From NCBI GenBank assembly GCA_002436085.1, contig DIXT01000025.1:1-29632 (forward strand): 29,632 nucleotides of DNA, given 5' to 3'. How positions within the stretch are numbered: the first letter of the stretch is position 1; each line of letters begins with the position of its first letter. This stretch comes from Anaerolineaceae bacterium UBA6073 (GTDB lineage: Bacteria; Chloroflexota; Anaerolineae; Anaerolineales; Anaerolineaceae). The notes beneath the pieces are model-generated. The model made no database searches. It saw only the letters and a program-made list of their open reading frames with translations, and was not told the DNA's origin. Positions 14,873 through 23,520 of the stretch are shown here, in pieces. The position numbers and the translations under genes were made by a program.

Positions 14873-15121
14873 TCAGCTCTGGACAATCTCAGCATTCGCA
14901 ACCATGCCTTTCAGCACCATCTCGAGCGCCATGGTATGCACGCACACCCCGCGGGTCTTGAAGAATTCGCAGTCGCAGGTCCATTTACCCTGCTCGTATT
15001 GCACGACGTGGTCGTTATTATCCCCTTTGAATGTGGCTTGGAAGTTGTTAATTGTGATGCGATCTTTCTCTTCGGCATATCGTTTTGCTTTTTCGATTTT
15101 TCCGATCATTCCGCTATCCAT
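14873..15121 (-). CDS. Small SWIM zinc-finger protein
   Basis: An 82-residue protein with a SWIM zinc finger: Cys49, Cys51, Cys60 and His62 (CDC then eight residues then CVH). The N-terminal half is basic and helical (IEKAKRYAEEKDRI), followed by two beta strands before the finger, the usual SWIM layout. SWIM domains bind DNA, RNA or proteins and occur in transposases, helicases and small stand-alone proteins like this one. The ATG at 15121 has AGGA five bases upstream. The upstream region contains a TATAAT box, a possible leader frame and a hairpin. The function is unknown. Confidence 0.8.
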   Translation of the reverse strand: MDSGMIGKIEKAKRYAEEKDRITINNFQATFKGDNNDHVVQYEQGKWTCDCEFFKTRGVCVHTMALEMVLKGMVANAEIVQS

Positions 15122-15160
15122 GCTGTCCTAAGCTCCGTTTCTCTGGAATATTTAAACAAA

Positions 15161-15190
15161 AACACGCGCCAAAAACAAAAGGCGTGTGTT
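15161..15190 (-). terminator. Hairpin in the leader of the SWIM gene (possible terminator or attenuator)
   Basis: Arms 15161-15170 (aacacgcgcc) and 15181-15190 (ggcgtgtgtt), with a 10-base loop. On the minus strand there is one A-C mismatch in the stem and the hairpin is followed by tttgttt. It lies after a minus-strand TATAAT (15268-15263) and before the SWIM start, so it could stop AraC-gene read-through or attenuate SWIM transcription. Between them is a 38-codon frame beginning at 15231 that ends overlapping the SWIM ATG. Confidence 0.4.
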
Positions 15191-15349
15191 CCGCTGCAAG
15201 CATCCAACGCAATACATTTGCGCGGATCATTTTATTTAGGCTAACTCCTTCATGATGCTTACATTATACTGCAATTTGCCAGCTTTTTTGCAAGATTCAG
15301 CAGATTTTGATAAAGCAGCCGGGCTTGTTTCCAGCTGGTCTTAATTGTT

Positions 15350-16270
15350 CTACGGGTTGATGGCTTCCACCGGCAGGGCTTCAATGTAGCCGCGGTAGCC
15401 CATCGGCGCCAGTTGAAAGCGCGGCGCGGCTTCCGGCGCCCAGCGGTAGCCGTACAAGGTCGGGTCGAAGCGGTCGATCTGTTTCCAGACCTCCCGGATG
15501 GCATCCTCGAAGACCGCATCGTCATACGGTTCCCCCTGGAAGACCATCATCCTGCAGGGCGGTAGTGCAATCAGGTCGCAACATTCCGGGACAGACCCGC
15601 TGTAATCCAGGGGCAGTTCCACGCCCTGCGCATAGCGGGAGGTGCCGGCAGGCACCAGGTGGGCGGGCATCCATAAGCCGACGGGTTCGTACAGGGCTTC
15701 TTTGACGCCGCATAAAACGTCCCAGACCTCGCAGCCAACTTCTTCACAGTACGCGAAGTAATCTTCTGCTTTTTCGCCGCGCTTGAGCAGCAGCTTGCGG
15801 GCAGGGCGTTCAACTACCTGCACGAAGATAATTCGGGTGGGGCTTTCTTCAGTCATTTTCTTTTCTCCTTCGCGGGTTTGATGATGATTGGCGAGAACCG
15901 GGTAAGGCATGAACAAATTCTGCGCGCCGCCTCTCCGGCGATATTCGCTGGGCGGCAAGCCGAACTGGCGCGTGAAGGCGCGGGTAAAGCCGGCATGCGA
16001 GGAAAACACAAATTCCAGGGCAATGGTCAGGACAGACGCGCTGCCCCCGCGCAAGTTAAGCGCGGCTTGTGATAGCCGCAGGGCGCGGATGTAATCAAAA
16101 GGGGTCCTGCCGGTGTGCGCCTTGAAAAGGCGCGCGGCGTGGAATGGCGAGTAGCCGGCAGCTCTGCCCAGGCTCTGCAGGGTGATGGATTCCTTCAGGT
16201 TCGCTTCGATGTAGTCCTGCATTTTCTGCACGGCGACAAGGTCGCTGGGGTTTTGGTCGGTCGTGAGCAT
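15350..16270 (-). CDS. AraC-family regulator with GyrI-like effector domain
   Basis: A protein of about 306 residues: an N-terminal pair of AraC helix-turn-helix motifs (about residues 14-112; LQSLGRAAGYSPFHAARLFK and the C-terminal FTRAFTRQFGLPPSEYR) joined to a GyrI-like/SOUL-related binding domain (about 145-300). This is the Rob/SoxS-like plan in which the second domain binds small hydrophobic ligands, often in multidrug responses. Two ATG codons occur (16276 and 16270); the second is six bases after TATAAT, the same spacing as in other genes here, so I prefer it. The neighbours do not reveal a regulon. Confidence 0.88.
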   Translation of the reverse strand: MLTTDQNPSDLVAVQKMQDYIEANLKESITLQSLGRAAGYSPFHAARLFKAHTGRTPFDYIRALRLSQAALNLRGGSASVLTIALEFVFSSHAGFTRAFTRQFGLPPSEYRRRGGAQNLFMPYPVLANHHQTREGEKKMTEESPTRIIFVQVVERPARKLLLKRGEKAEDYFAYCEEVGCEVWDVLCGVKEALYEPVGLWMPAHLVPAGTSRYAQGVELPLDYSGSVPECCDLIALPPCRMMVFQGEPYDDAVFEDAIREVWKQIDRFDPTLYGYRWAPEAAPRFQLAPMGYRGYIEALPVEAINP

Positions 16271-16276
16271 ACGCAT

Positions 16277-16282
16277 ATTATA
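16277..16282 (-). promoter_or_regulatory. -10 box giving a leaderless AraC-GyrI mRNA
   Basis: Minus-strand TATAAT (16282-16277) directly abuts the first ATG and lies six bases before the second (16270). No Shine-Dalgarno exists for either. Confidence 0.55.
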
Positions 16283-16403
16283 GTGAAGGCCGGGTTGTTT
16301 GCTTTGCAGGGATTGCGAATTCTCAGAAATGGCTGTTCAATGGCGTCCAGATGGCTTTATCAGTGCTGGCGCGGTCGGTGGAGGGAATTTGGTTTCAATG
16401 CGC

Positions 16404-16892
16404 TTAACCAGCGCTGACCAACTTCTCAAAGACCAGCCCGTCCTCGCCGCCCACGTAATACTTACGCACGGTCTGGATTTGCCGGTAGCCCGCGTGCTCG
16501 TAGAGGTGGATAGCAGGCGTGTTGGATGCGCGCACAGTCAGGCGGATAATCGGCGTGCCGAGCGCGCGTTCACCGGCTGCCAGCAAGCGCGCCCCAAAGC
16601 CCTTTCCCTGCCAGGCCGGCGCGATTCCGATCGAGGATATCCAGCCGATTTGACCTTGAACCTGCTGATACCCAGAGAGGAAGCCAATCATCTCGCCCGA
16701 GTTCACCATCTTCAGCCGCACCATGCCGGGCTTGATGAGCACCCACAGAGATTCCACCCACGGCCAAACGTCTTCGCGCGGGAAGCAGGCTTTTTCCAGG
16801 CGGCGCTCAGCGGGAAGGTCGCTCAGGCTCGCCATCAGAATTTGCGGCTCAGCGTTCGCTCCCCCTGTAAAAGGAAGGGATGGGTTGCTCAT
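16404..16892 (-). CDS. GNAT family N-acetyltransferase (RimI-like)
   Basis: A 162-residue GNAT enzyme. The acetyl-CoA loop is QGKGFG at residues 95-100 after the strand IGWISSIGIAPAW; the C-terminal NTPAIHLYEHAGY (124-136) is the usual last helix and strand. Its spacing resembles RimI and its relatives, which acetylate protein N-termini, but the substrate is not certain. I use the ATG at 16892, which overlaps the stop of the ABC-F gene by 4 bp (ATGA); a longer frame to 16931 would lie wholly inside the ABC-F gene. The coupling suggests a shared role in translation, though that is inference. Confidence 0.85.
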   Translation of the reverse strand: MSNPSLPFTGGANAEPQILMASLSDLPAERRLEKACFPREDVWPWVESLWVLIKPGMVRLKMVNSGEMIGFLSGYQQVQGQIGWISSIGIAPAWQGKGFGARLLAAGERALGTPIIRLTVRASNTPAIHLYEHAGYRQIQTVRKYYVGGEDGLVFEKLVSAG

Positions 16893-18823
16893 CCTGCGTC
16901 CTCCTGCAGGGTGGTGGCCAGGTCCTCCCATTCAGAAAGGAGCGGTTCCAGCTCAGCTCGGAGCTTGTTGTAGTTTTCTGCCAGGTGCGCCGTCTTTCTG
17001 GGGTCGGCGGGCGGGTTGGCAAGCTGGGCTTCGTGCAGCGCGCTTTCGGCTTCCAGGGCGCGGATGCGGCCTTCCAGGGCTTCCAGTTTCTTTTGGGTCT
17101 GCTGGCGTTGGTTGCGGCTGAGCGTTTTGCGGGCAGGCGCGTCCGCTTCCGCCGGCATAGCGCTTTGCTCTGGCAGTGCCGCAGCAAGCTCCTGCGAAGG
17201 CTGCGCCGCGGAGGAAGTCTGCGCGATTTTGTATTCCGAATAGGTGCCCGTGAAAACTTTGAGCGTGCTTGCAGAGGGGTTCATCTCCCAAATTTGGCTG
17301 GCAAGCGCGTCAATCAGGTAGCGGTCGTGCGAGACCAGCAGTATCGTGCCGGGGTAATCCGCCAGGACGTTCTGCAGGACTTCCTGGGTGGGCAAGTCAA
17401 GGTGGTTGGTGGGCTCGTCCAGCAGGAGCAGGTTGGCATCCGTCAGCGCCAGTTTCGCCAACGCCAGGCGTCCGCGTTCTCCGCCGGAGAGGGTCTGCAC
17501 GCGCGAAAAGACTTCTTCGCCGGTAAAGCCGTACTTCGCCAGATAGCTGCGCGCTTCAGCCGGCAGCATGGCAGGGGCGACAAGGTTAATCTCCTCTATC
17601 AAGCTCAGTTCAGGGTTCAGGCCTTCGTGCGCCTGAGCGAAGTACCCGACCTTCAGACTGGCGCCAAGTTCAATCCGCCCCGCGTAAGGCGGAATCTGGC
17701 TGAGGATGGTTTTCAGGAAGGTGGTCTTGCCCGCGCCGTTTGGGCCGATGATTGCCACACATTCCCCGCGCTTGAGCACCAGGTCTGGGGCATGAAAAAG
17801 CGGGCGACCTTCATCCTGATAACCGACCTGCAGGTCATAGCTGCGCAGAACGAGGTCGCCGGAGCGGCCGGCCAGGGAAAGCCTGAGGCGCATCGGGCGG
17901 ATATTCGCCTTGGGGGCGCTCAGGCGCGAATCAGCCAGAAGGCGTTCCAGCCGGCGCTGCCTGCCGCGCGCCTGGTTGTTGTTCTGGGTGCCCAAAAAGC
18001 GGCGGATGTAATCCTCCTGCTTTTCGATGTACTCGTTCTGGGCTTCAAACTCCGCCAGCCGGCGCGTGTAGCGCGCTTCCCGTTGGGTCAGATAGGCGGT
18101 GTAATTTCCGCGGTACACCTCCAGGGCGGGCGTCATCTCCCAGACCTGCGAGGCAGTTTGGTCCAGAAAGTAGCGGTCGTGCGAGACAATCACTACCGCG
18201 CCGTTCCAATCGCGCAGCCAGGCTTCCAGCCATTCCACCGCGGCGATGTCCAGATGGTTGCTGGGTTCATCCAGCAGCAGCAGGTCGGGCTCGTCCAACA
18301 GCAGGCGCGCCAGCACGGCGCGGGTGCGCTGACCGCCGGAAAGTTGGGTGAGGGGACGCTGGTAATCCGTTTCGGCGAAACCCAGCCCTGCCAGGGTCTG
18401 TTGGATGCGGTTGGCGTAGGTGTAGCCCCCTCCGTGCTCAAAGCGGGAGAGCACCGTCCCATAGCGCTGCAGTACATCGGGCGGGCAATCGGGGTTTTGC
18501 ATATCGCGCTCGAGGGCTTTCAGTTCGTCGGCCTGGGCCAGCAGGGCCTCAAACGCCATCAGGCAGTACGACCAAAGCGTTCCTTCGCGGACGGTGACGG
18601 CTTCCTGCGGCAGATAGCCTATGCTCAGCCCGCGGGCGCGGTGCACCGAGCCGCGCGTGGGTTCTTCCACGCCGGCCAGGATGCGCAGCAGGGTGGTTTT
18701 CCCGACGCCGTTGGGGCCGACAATGGCGATGCGCGCGCGGCGGGGAACGGCGAAAGTGAGGTCCTCGAAGATATCCACCGGGCCGAAGGATTTGCCGAGG
18801 TTTTGGGCGGTGAGAACTGACAT
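16889..18823 (-). CDS. ABC-F family ATPase (translation factor type)
   Basis: A 644-residue protein with two ABC ATPase domains and no membrane segments. Domain 1 has Walker A GPNGVGKTT (36-44), LSGGQRTRAVLARLLL and a Walker B LLLLDEP; domain 2 repeats GPNGAGKTT, LSGGERGRLALAKLAL and LLLLDEP. Between them lies the Arg/Lys-rich linker that in ABC-F proteins reaches into the ribosome, and the C-terminus (about 560-644) is a charged coiled coil of the ABC-F CTD type. ABC-F proteins bind the ribosomal E site and ease stalling or give antibiotic protection; this one looks like a housekeeping (Uup/EttA-like) member. A TGG-TATACT box lies nine bases before the ATG at 18823, so the leader would be very short. 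Confidence 0.93.
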   Translation of the reverse strand: MSVLTAQNLGKSFGPVDIFEDLTFAVPRRARIAIVGPNGVGKTTLLRILAGVEEPTRGSVHRARGLSIGYLPQEAVTVREGTLWSYCLMAFEALLAQADELKALERDMQNPDCPPDVLQRYGTVLSRFEHGGGYTYANRIQQTLAGLGFAETDYQRPLTQLSGGQRTRAVLARLLLDEPDLLLLDEPSNHLDIAAVEWLEAWLRDWNGAVVIVSHDRYFLDQTASQVWEMTPALEVYRGNYTAYLTQREARYTRRLAEFEAQNEYIEKQEDYIRRFLGTQNNNQARGRQRRLERLLADSRLSAPKANIRPMRLRLSLAGRSGDLVLRSYDLQVGYQDEGRPLFHAPDLVLKRGECVAIIGPNGAGKTTFLKTILSQIPPYAGRIELGASLKVGYFAQAHEGLNPELSLIEEINLVAPAMLPAEARSYLAKYGFTGEEVFSRVQTLSGGERGRLALAKLALTDANLLLLDEPTNHLDLPTQEVLQNVLADYPGTILLVSHDRYLIDALASQIWEMNPSASTLKVFTGTYSEYKIAQTSSAAQPSQELAAALPEQSAMPAEADAPARKTLSRNQRQQTQKKLEALEGRIRALEAESALHEAQLANPPADPRKTAHLAENYNKLRAELEPLLSEWEDLATTLQEDAG

Positions 18824-18916
18824 AGCGTTTGAAGTATACCAGCGATGCGGGGGCGGGGCGGCTTGGCTGGACCTCGTACGGTCTTCGGAGTGCGAAGTCT
18901 GCCCGCCAGTTTAATG

Positions 18917-18989
18917 GTAGGGGCGAAGCATCCTTGATGAGTGCATGAGATTTGGGGGTGGCAATCGGATTGGGATGTTTCGCCCCGAC
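18917..18989 (+). repeat. MITE-like element, copy 1
   Basis: A 73-bp element whose ends are near-perfect inverted repeats (gtaggggcgaagcatcc and ggatgtttcgccccgac). Copy 2 at 25482-25553 is the same element in the opposite orientation; the inner tggcaatc-gatt and ttga-gtgcat blocks are shared. It carries no gene. Confidence 0.7.
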
Positions 18990-20575
18990 GCCTGAATAGC
19001 CTTCCCTTAGAAATCAAGGCTAGGGGGTGGTCTGTCAATGTTTCAGCCGTTCGCCAACCCGACGAATAATACTTTATGATGGCTTGAAAAACCCAAGCTG
19101 CCCTACGACCTGATAATGAGGAGAGCTGTGGTCAGGCTCACTCGCTCTGTCCTTATAGGAGGCTACGCACTCAGGAGACCGGCGAGAACAGAGGGCAGGA
19201 TTGTCTTTAGCTTCCCCCGGGACTGCTTGCGTGCCGAAGGCTAAGCTGGCGACCGCAGCGAGACTGATGAGGGGTATTACAAGACCCTTATCCGCCCTGC
19301 GGGCACCTTCTCCGAGGAGAAGGTTAGAAGATTTGCCACGCAGGCACCTTTCCCTGGAGAAGGTTGGAAGATCTGCCGCGCGGGCACCTTTCTCTGGAGA
19401 AGGTGAGAGACATTCTTTTGCCCTGTAGGCAGCTTTGTCTTTAGCTTCCCCCGGGGGCTGCTTGCGTGCCGAAGGCTAAGCTGGCGAGCGAAGCGAGACT
19501 GATGAGGGGCACTACAAGACCCTCATCCGCCCTGCGGGCACCTTTCCCCGGAGAAGGTGAGAGATATTCTTTCGCCCTGCAGGCAGCATTGTATTTAGCT
19601 TCCCCCGGGGGCTGCTTGCGTGCCGAAGGCTAAGCTGGCGAGCGAAGCGAGACTGATGAGGGTTATTAAGAGACCCTCATCCGCCCTGCGGGCACCTTCT
19701 CCCTCGGAGAAGGTTAGAAGATCTGCCGCGCGGGCACCTTTCCCCGGAGAAGGTGAGAGATATTCTTTCACCCTGCAGGCAGCATTGTCTTTAGCTTCCC
19801 CCGGGGGCTGCTTGCGTGCTGAAGGCTAAGCTGGCGAGCGCAGCGAGACTGATGAGGGGTATTACAAGACCCTCATCCGTCCTGCGGGCACCTTCTCCTC
19901 GGAGAAGGTTAGAAGATCTACCCTGCGGGCAGCTTTCCCCGGAGAAGGTGAGAGATATTCTTTCGCCCTGCAGGCAGCTTTATCTTTAGCTTCCCCCGGG
20001 GGCTGCTTGCGTGCCGAAGGCTAAGCTGGCGAGCGCAGCGAGACTGATGAGGGTACTACAAGACCCTCATCCGCCCTGCGGGCACCTTCTCCCTTGGAGA
20101 AGGTTAGAAGATCCGCCCTGCGGACACCTTTCCCCGGAGAAGGTGAGAGACATTCTTTCGCCCTGCAGGCAGCTTGGCGCTGGCGAGCGCAGCGAGATTG
20201 ATGAGGGTTATTAAGAGACCCTCATCCGCTCTGCGGGCACCTTCTCCCTCGGAGAAGGTGAGAGACATTCTTTCGCCTTGCAGGCAGCATTGTCTTTAGC
20301 TTCCCCCGGGGGCTGCTTGCGTGCCGAAGGCTAAGCTGGCGAGCGCAGCGAGACTGATGAGGGTTATTAAGAGACCCTCATCCGCCCTGCGGGCACCTTC
20401 TCCTCGGAGAAGGTGAGAAGATCTGCCACGCGGGCACCTTCTCCTCGGAGAAGGTTGGAAGATCTGCCGCGCAGGCACCTTCTCCCTCGGAGAATGTTAG
20501 AAGATCTGCCGCGCGGAAACCTTGCCTACGGCACGCAAGCAGTCCCCGGGGAAGGTCACAAAACCCTCATCCGAC
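18990..20575. repeat. Array of imperfect long repeats upstream of the flippase gene
   Basis: No gene between 18824 and 20649. About 19040-19200 is related to 8560-8735. From about 19199 a mosaic unit recurs seven times, best counted by its ctgatgaggg element near 19264, 19499, 19653, 19849, 20043, 20193 and 20353, at intervals of about 150-235 bp. Each unit combines agcttcccccgggggctg, gctggcgagcgcagcgagac, a gatgaggg/ccctcatc hairpin, gccctgcgggcacctt and one or two ggagaagg palindromes. The units differ by internal loss and gain of sub-blocks. Reading frames inside are only translations of these repeats. Confidence 0.85.
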
Positions 20576-20637
20576 TTAAGTTGCGCTGACTGCGCGCTGA
20601 GCTGCCACACGCGATATCCATCCCCCGCTCACAATGG

Positions 20638-20643
20638 TAAAAT
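20638..20643 (+). promoter_or_regulatory. Extended -10 box giving a leaderless flippase-gene mRNA
   Basis: TGG-TAAAAT (the hexamer at 20638-20643) ends six bases before the ATG at 20650; another ATG (20644) touches the box itself. No ribosome site is present. Confidence 0.45.
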
Positions 20644-20649
20644 ATGGTC

Positions 20650-21732
20650 ATGAAACTAAAACGATGGCACATCTGGCTTGGGGTGGCAATCAGTGCGGTC
20701 TTTCTGTATCTGGCGTTCCGCAAAGTAGACTTTTCACTCGTCTGGCAGTACCTGAAGCAGGCCCAATGGTCCTGGGTGCTGCTGGGGCTGGCCTTCTACT
20801 TTTTCGGCGTCCTGCTGCGCGCCTGGCGCTGGCAGGTTCTGCTCAATCCACTCAAGCGCCTGCCCATCCGGCGCTTGTTCCCGGTGGTGGCCATCGGCTA
20901 CATGGGCAACAACGTCTACCCAGCCCGCGCCGGCGAGGTGCTGCGTTCGGTTCTGCTCAAATCCAAGGACCAGGTGGATATCTCCGGCAGTCTCGCGACC
21001 ATTGTGGTGGAACGCCTGTTCGACGCGATTGTGATCCTGGGGCTGGTGCTGCTGAACCTGCGCCAACTGAGCGCCATGCCGGCCGCCGCGGAATGGGTCG
21101 GGAGCATCCAGAAAGGCGCGCTTATTGGCAGCGCTGTGTTTTTACTTCTGCTGCTCATCTTCCTTGCCATGGTGTTCTTCCCGGTCCAGACCCAAAAAAT
21201 CAGCGCCTGGGTCATCAACCGCATTGTACCCTCCCGTCTGCGGCCGTCCCTGAGCGGGATTGTGGCGCGCTTCATCAACGGGCTTTCCAGCTTGCGCTCT
21301 CCGGTGGAGACGCTCAAAGTGCTGCTGCTTTCAATTGCCATCTGGACCTGTGAGACCGGTCTGTATTGGGGCGTGATGCGCGCGCTGGGCATGGACCTGA
21401 GCTTTATGACCCTGATGCTGCTGAACGGGGTTGTCAACCTTGTCTTGCTGGTGCCGGCGGCCCCGGGGGGCTTGGGTACCTTTGACGCGGCTTGCAAAGC
21501 CATGCTGATTCTATTCGGCATTGGCGCCGAGCTGGCTCTGGGCTACACCCTGCTGCTGCGGGCAGCACTGTGGGTGCCCATCACGGTGCTGGGTGCGCTG
21601 TTCTTTCTGCGCGAAGGATTTTCGTTGAGCACGGACGTGGGCACATTAAAAGAGAAGTATTCTGACCAAAGCGAAGCTGGCGCGCCTGGAGCAAAGCCAG
21701 CTGCTGAGCAAGAGGAAATTGATAAGCCATGA
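20650..21732 (+). CDS. Flippase-like membrane protein (LPG synthase TM / UPF0104 family)
   Basis: A 360-residue integral membrane protein with about eight hydrophobic segments. Family marks are GNNVYPARAGEVLR (near residue 90), IVVERLFD (near 118) and PAAPGGLGTFDAA (near 280), the conserved loops of the lysylphosphatidylglycerol-synthase transmembrane domain proteins (UPF0104, AglD-like). Members move or modify lipids in the cytoplasmic membrane, often beside glycosyltransferases. The hydrophilic tail (about 335-360) is rich in Glu, Ala and Lys. The stop overlaps the start of the FAD oxidoreductase gene by 4 bp. I prefer the ATG at 20650 to 20644 because of the -10 spacing. Confidence 0.87.
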   Translation: MKLKRWHIWLGVAISAVFLYLAFRKVDFSLVWQYLKQAQWSWVLLGLAFYFFGVLLRAWRWQVLLNPLKRLPIRRLFPVVAIGYMGNNVYPARAGEVLRSVLLKSKDQVDISGSLATIVVERLFDAIVILGLVLLNLRQLSAMPAAAEWVGSIQKGALIGSAVFLLLLLIFLAMVFFPVQTQKISAWVINRIVPSRLRPSLSGIVARFINGLSSLRSPVETLKVLLLSIAIWTCETGLYWGVMRALGMDLSFMTLMLLNGVVNLVLLVPAAPGGLGTFDAACKAMLILFGIGAELALGYTLLLRAALWVPITVLGALFFLREGFSLSTDVGTLKEKYSDQSEAGAPGAKPAAEQEEIDKP

Positions 21733-23063
21733 TAGAACAAACGCGCAAACGAAATATCGCGGTGATAGGCGCCGGAATCGGCGGATTGAGCGCCGCCTAC
21801 GACCTGGTGCGGGCTGGCGCGAACGTGACCGTCTTTGAAGCCTCCGATCGCCCGGGCGGTTTGGCAGCCGGCTTCAAGGAGCCGCATTGGGACTGGTCCG
21901 TGGAGCGCTACTACCATCATTGGTTCACGACCGATAAGTATATGCGCGGCCTGATTGAGGAATTGGGCTGGTCCGACCAGGTCATTTTCCCCAAGCCGGT
22001 CAGCGTAATGTATTACCAGGGCAAGTTTTATCCCTTTGATTCCATCAGCGCCGCCCTGCTCTACCCGGGGCTTGGCTGGGGCATTAATAAAATCCGCTTC
22101 GGACTGGTGGGCTTGTACCTGCGCCTGACCAGCAGCTGGCAAAAGCTGGAAAAGACCACCACCGACGCCTGGATGCGCGCGAAAGCCGGCAGCAAGGTTT
22201 ACGAGAGCATGTGGGAGCCGATGATGATTGGCAAGTTTGGCGAGCGCTATGCCAAACAGGTCAATATGGCCTGGATGTGGGCGCGCCTGCATTCCCGCAG
22301 CACGCGCCTGGGCACCTTCATTGGCGGATTTCAGGCTTTCGCGGATAAATTCGCGGCGCGCCTGGAAGAGCTTGGGGCGGCTATCATTTACAAAACCGGG
22401 GTCCAGAGCATCGAACAGACGGAAAGCGGCAAGGTGCTGCTGCGCTTTTCCGGTAGGGAGCCGCAGGAATTCGACCAGGTGCTGGTCACGCTCTCGCCGG
22501 GCATTATGGCAAAGCTCACCCCCGGGCTGCCTCAGGATTATCTGGCAGGTTTGCTGAGACTGAAGAGCATGGGAGCGGTGGTGATGACGCTTTCGTTAAA
22601 ACACGCGCTCTCTCCAGAGGGCTACTATTGGTATAACATTCCCAAGCAGATGGGTTTCCCGTTCCTATCCCTGGTGGAGCATACCAACTTCCTGAAGCCG
22701 GAATATTTTGGCGGCGACCATATTCTTTACATTGGCGATTATCTGGAGGTGGACCATCCCAACTTCCAGAAGAGCGACGAAGAACTGCTGGCGGACGTTC
22801 TGCCGCATCTGGCGCGCATCAATCCTGAATTCAAACCGGACTGGGTGAAAAAGGTGTGGGTGTCCAAGACGCCCTACGCCCAACCCATTCCGCTGGTGAA
22901 CCACTCCAGGAATATCCCGTCCATCAAGACGCCCGTGCCCGGCGTGTATTTTGCCAGCATGAGTCAGGTCTACCCCTGGGACAGGGGGACAAACTTCGCG
23001 GTGGAAATCGGGCGGCGCGCGGCACAAATGATGCTTGTTGAAGATCGCGCATCCGGCGTGTAG
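21729..23063 (+). CDS. FAD-dependent amine-oxidase-like oxidoreductase
   Basis: A 444-residue flavoprotein. The dinucleotide-binding motif is GAGIGGLSAAY (14-24), Glu37 caps the second strand, and RPGGLAAGF (41-49) follows, as in protoporphyrinogen-oxidase-like and phytoene-desaturase-like enzymes. The C-terminal part (FASMSQVYPWDRGTNFAVEIGR) is the second FAD-binding segment. Actinobacterial and Chloroflexota homologues beside glycosyltransferases or flippases are usually annotated only as NAD(P)/FAD-dependent oxidoreductases; a role in lipid or lipid-linked sugar redox chemistry is my inference from the overlap with the preceding gene. It is not a classical HemY by neighbourhood. Confidence 0.85.
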   Translation: MIEQTRKRNIAVIGAGIGGLSAAYDLVRAGANVTVFEASDRPGGLAAGFKEPHWDWSVERYYHHWFTTDKYMRGLIEELGWSDQVIFPKPVSVMYYQGKFYPFDSISAALLYPGLGWGINKIRFGLVGLYLRLTSSWQKLEKTTTDAWMRAKAGSKVYESMWEPMMIGKFGERYAKQVNMAWMWARLHSRSTRLGTFIGGFQAFADKFAARLEELGAAIIYKTGVQSIEQTESGKVLLRFSGREPQEFDQVLVTLSPGIMAKLTPGLPQDYLAGLLRLKSMGAVVMTLSLKHALSPEGYYWYNIPKQMGFPFLSLVEHTNFLKPEYFGGDHILYIGDYLEVDHPNFQKSDEELLADVLPHLARINPEFKPDWVKKVWVSKTPYAQPIPLVNHSRNIPSIKTPVPGVYFASMSQVYPWDRGTNFAVEIGRRAAQMMLVEDRASGV

Positions 23064-23352
23064 CCGAGGGCGCTTTCAAATGCTGATTCGCAATCAGGAA
23101 TCACTATCCCGAATCGCTGCGGTCTATCTTCCCGGAATGAGACCACATTAATTCTCCTACCTACAGGTATTATTTTTAAAAATTACGCATTACGTCCTAT
23201 ATATGGGGGTAGTTTTCTATGATTCTCCTTGCATGTAGGGGCGTAATTTTTCTCTGTCAGCCCGGGGAAATTTCTTTGAGTCTCTGATAAATTTTAAGAA
23301 TAGGGAATCTTAAAGAATTGCCAAGTTTTAAGCCTCGGAGCGCCCAAACTTC

Positions 23353-23381
23353 TTGAACAGTAGGGGCGGGGATGATAGAAT
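23353..23381 (+). promoter_or_regulatory. Candidate distal promoter of dnaA
   Basis: TTGAAC (23353-23358) and TAGAAT (23376-23381), 17 bases apart, about 140 bases before the dnaA ATG. Confidence 0.4.
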
Positions 23382-23418
23382 CGGCATACCGAACTGAAGA
23401 ACAACTGAAGACAAGTTC

Positions 23419-23447
23419 TTGCAGCGGATCCATATCATTGGGATAAT
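23419..23447 (+). promoter_or_regulatory. Candidate proximal promoter of dnaA
   Basis: TTGCAG (23419-23424) and GATAAT (23442-23447), 17 bases apart. A start near 23454 gives a leader of about 67 bases ending in CAGGAG before the ATG at 23521. Confidence 0.5.
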
Positions 23448-23520
23448 CGTGATTCGCTTATTCAATTGTTGTTCCGGTCATAAATTTCCCCGAACGCGGC
23501 GGGGCATCAGGAGATACGCT

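Larger units (their letters stand above)
23064..23520. other. dnaA upstream region without recognisable DnaA boxes
   Basis: A 457-base gap, partly AT-rich (23165-23195 and 23285-23330). I found no sequence close to TTATCCACA on either strand, so an origin here is unsupported. A 7-bp inverted pair TTTAAGA/TCTTAAA lies at 23293-23314. Confidence 0.6.

Noticed and set aside
16880..18820. Plus-strand frame of 646 codons opposite the ABC-F gene
   Set aside because: It is the exact antisense of a gene with full ABC-F motifs; the translation has no recognisable domain and is rich in Gln, Arg and His as expected for the complement of GC-rich coding DNA.
19201..20478. Several short frames inside the repeat array
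   Set aside because: They are translations of the same repeated DNA in several frames, differ only as the repeats differ, and lack ribosome sites.
23064..23520. Replication origin next to dnaA
   Set aside because: No DnaA-box-like sequences seen on either strand; AT-rich patches alone are insufficient.
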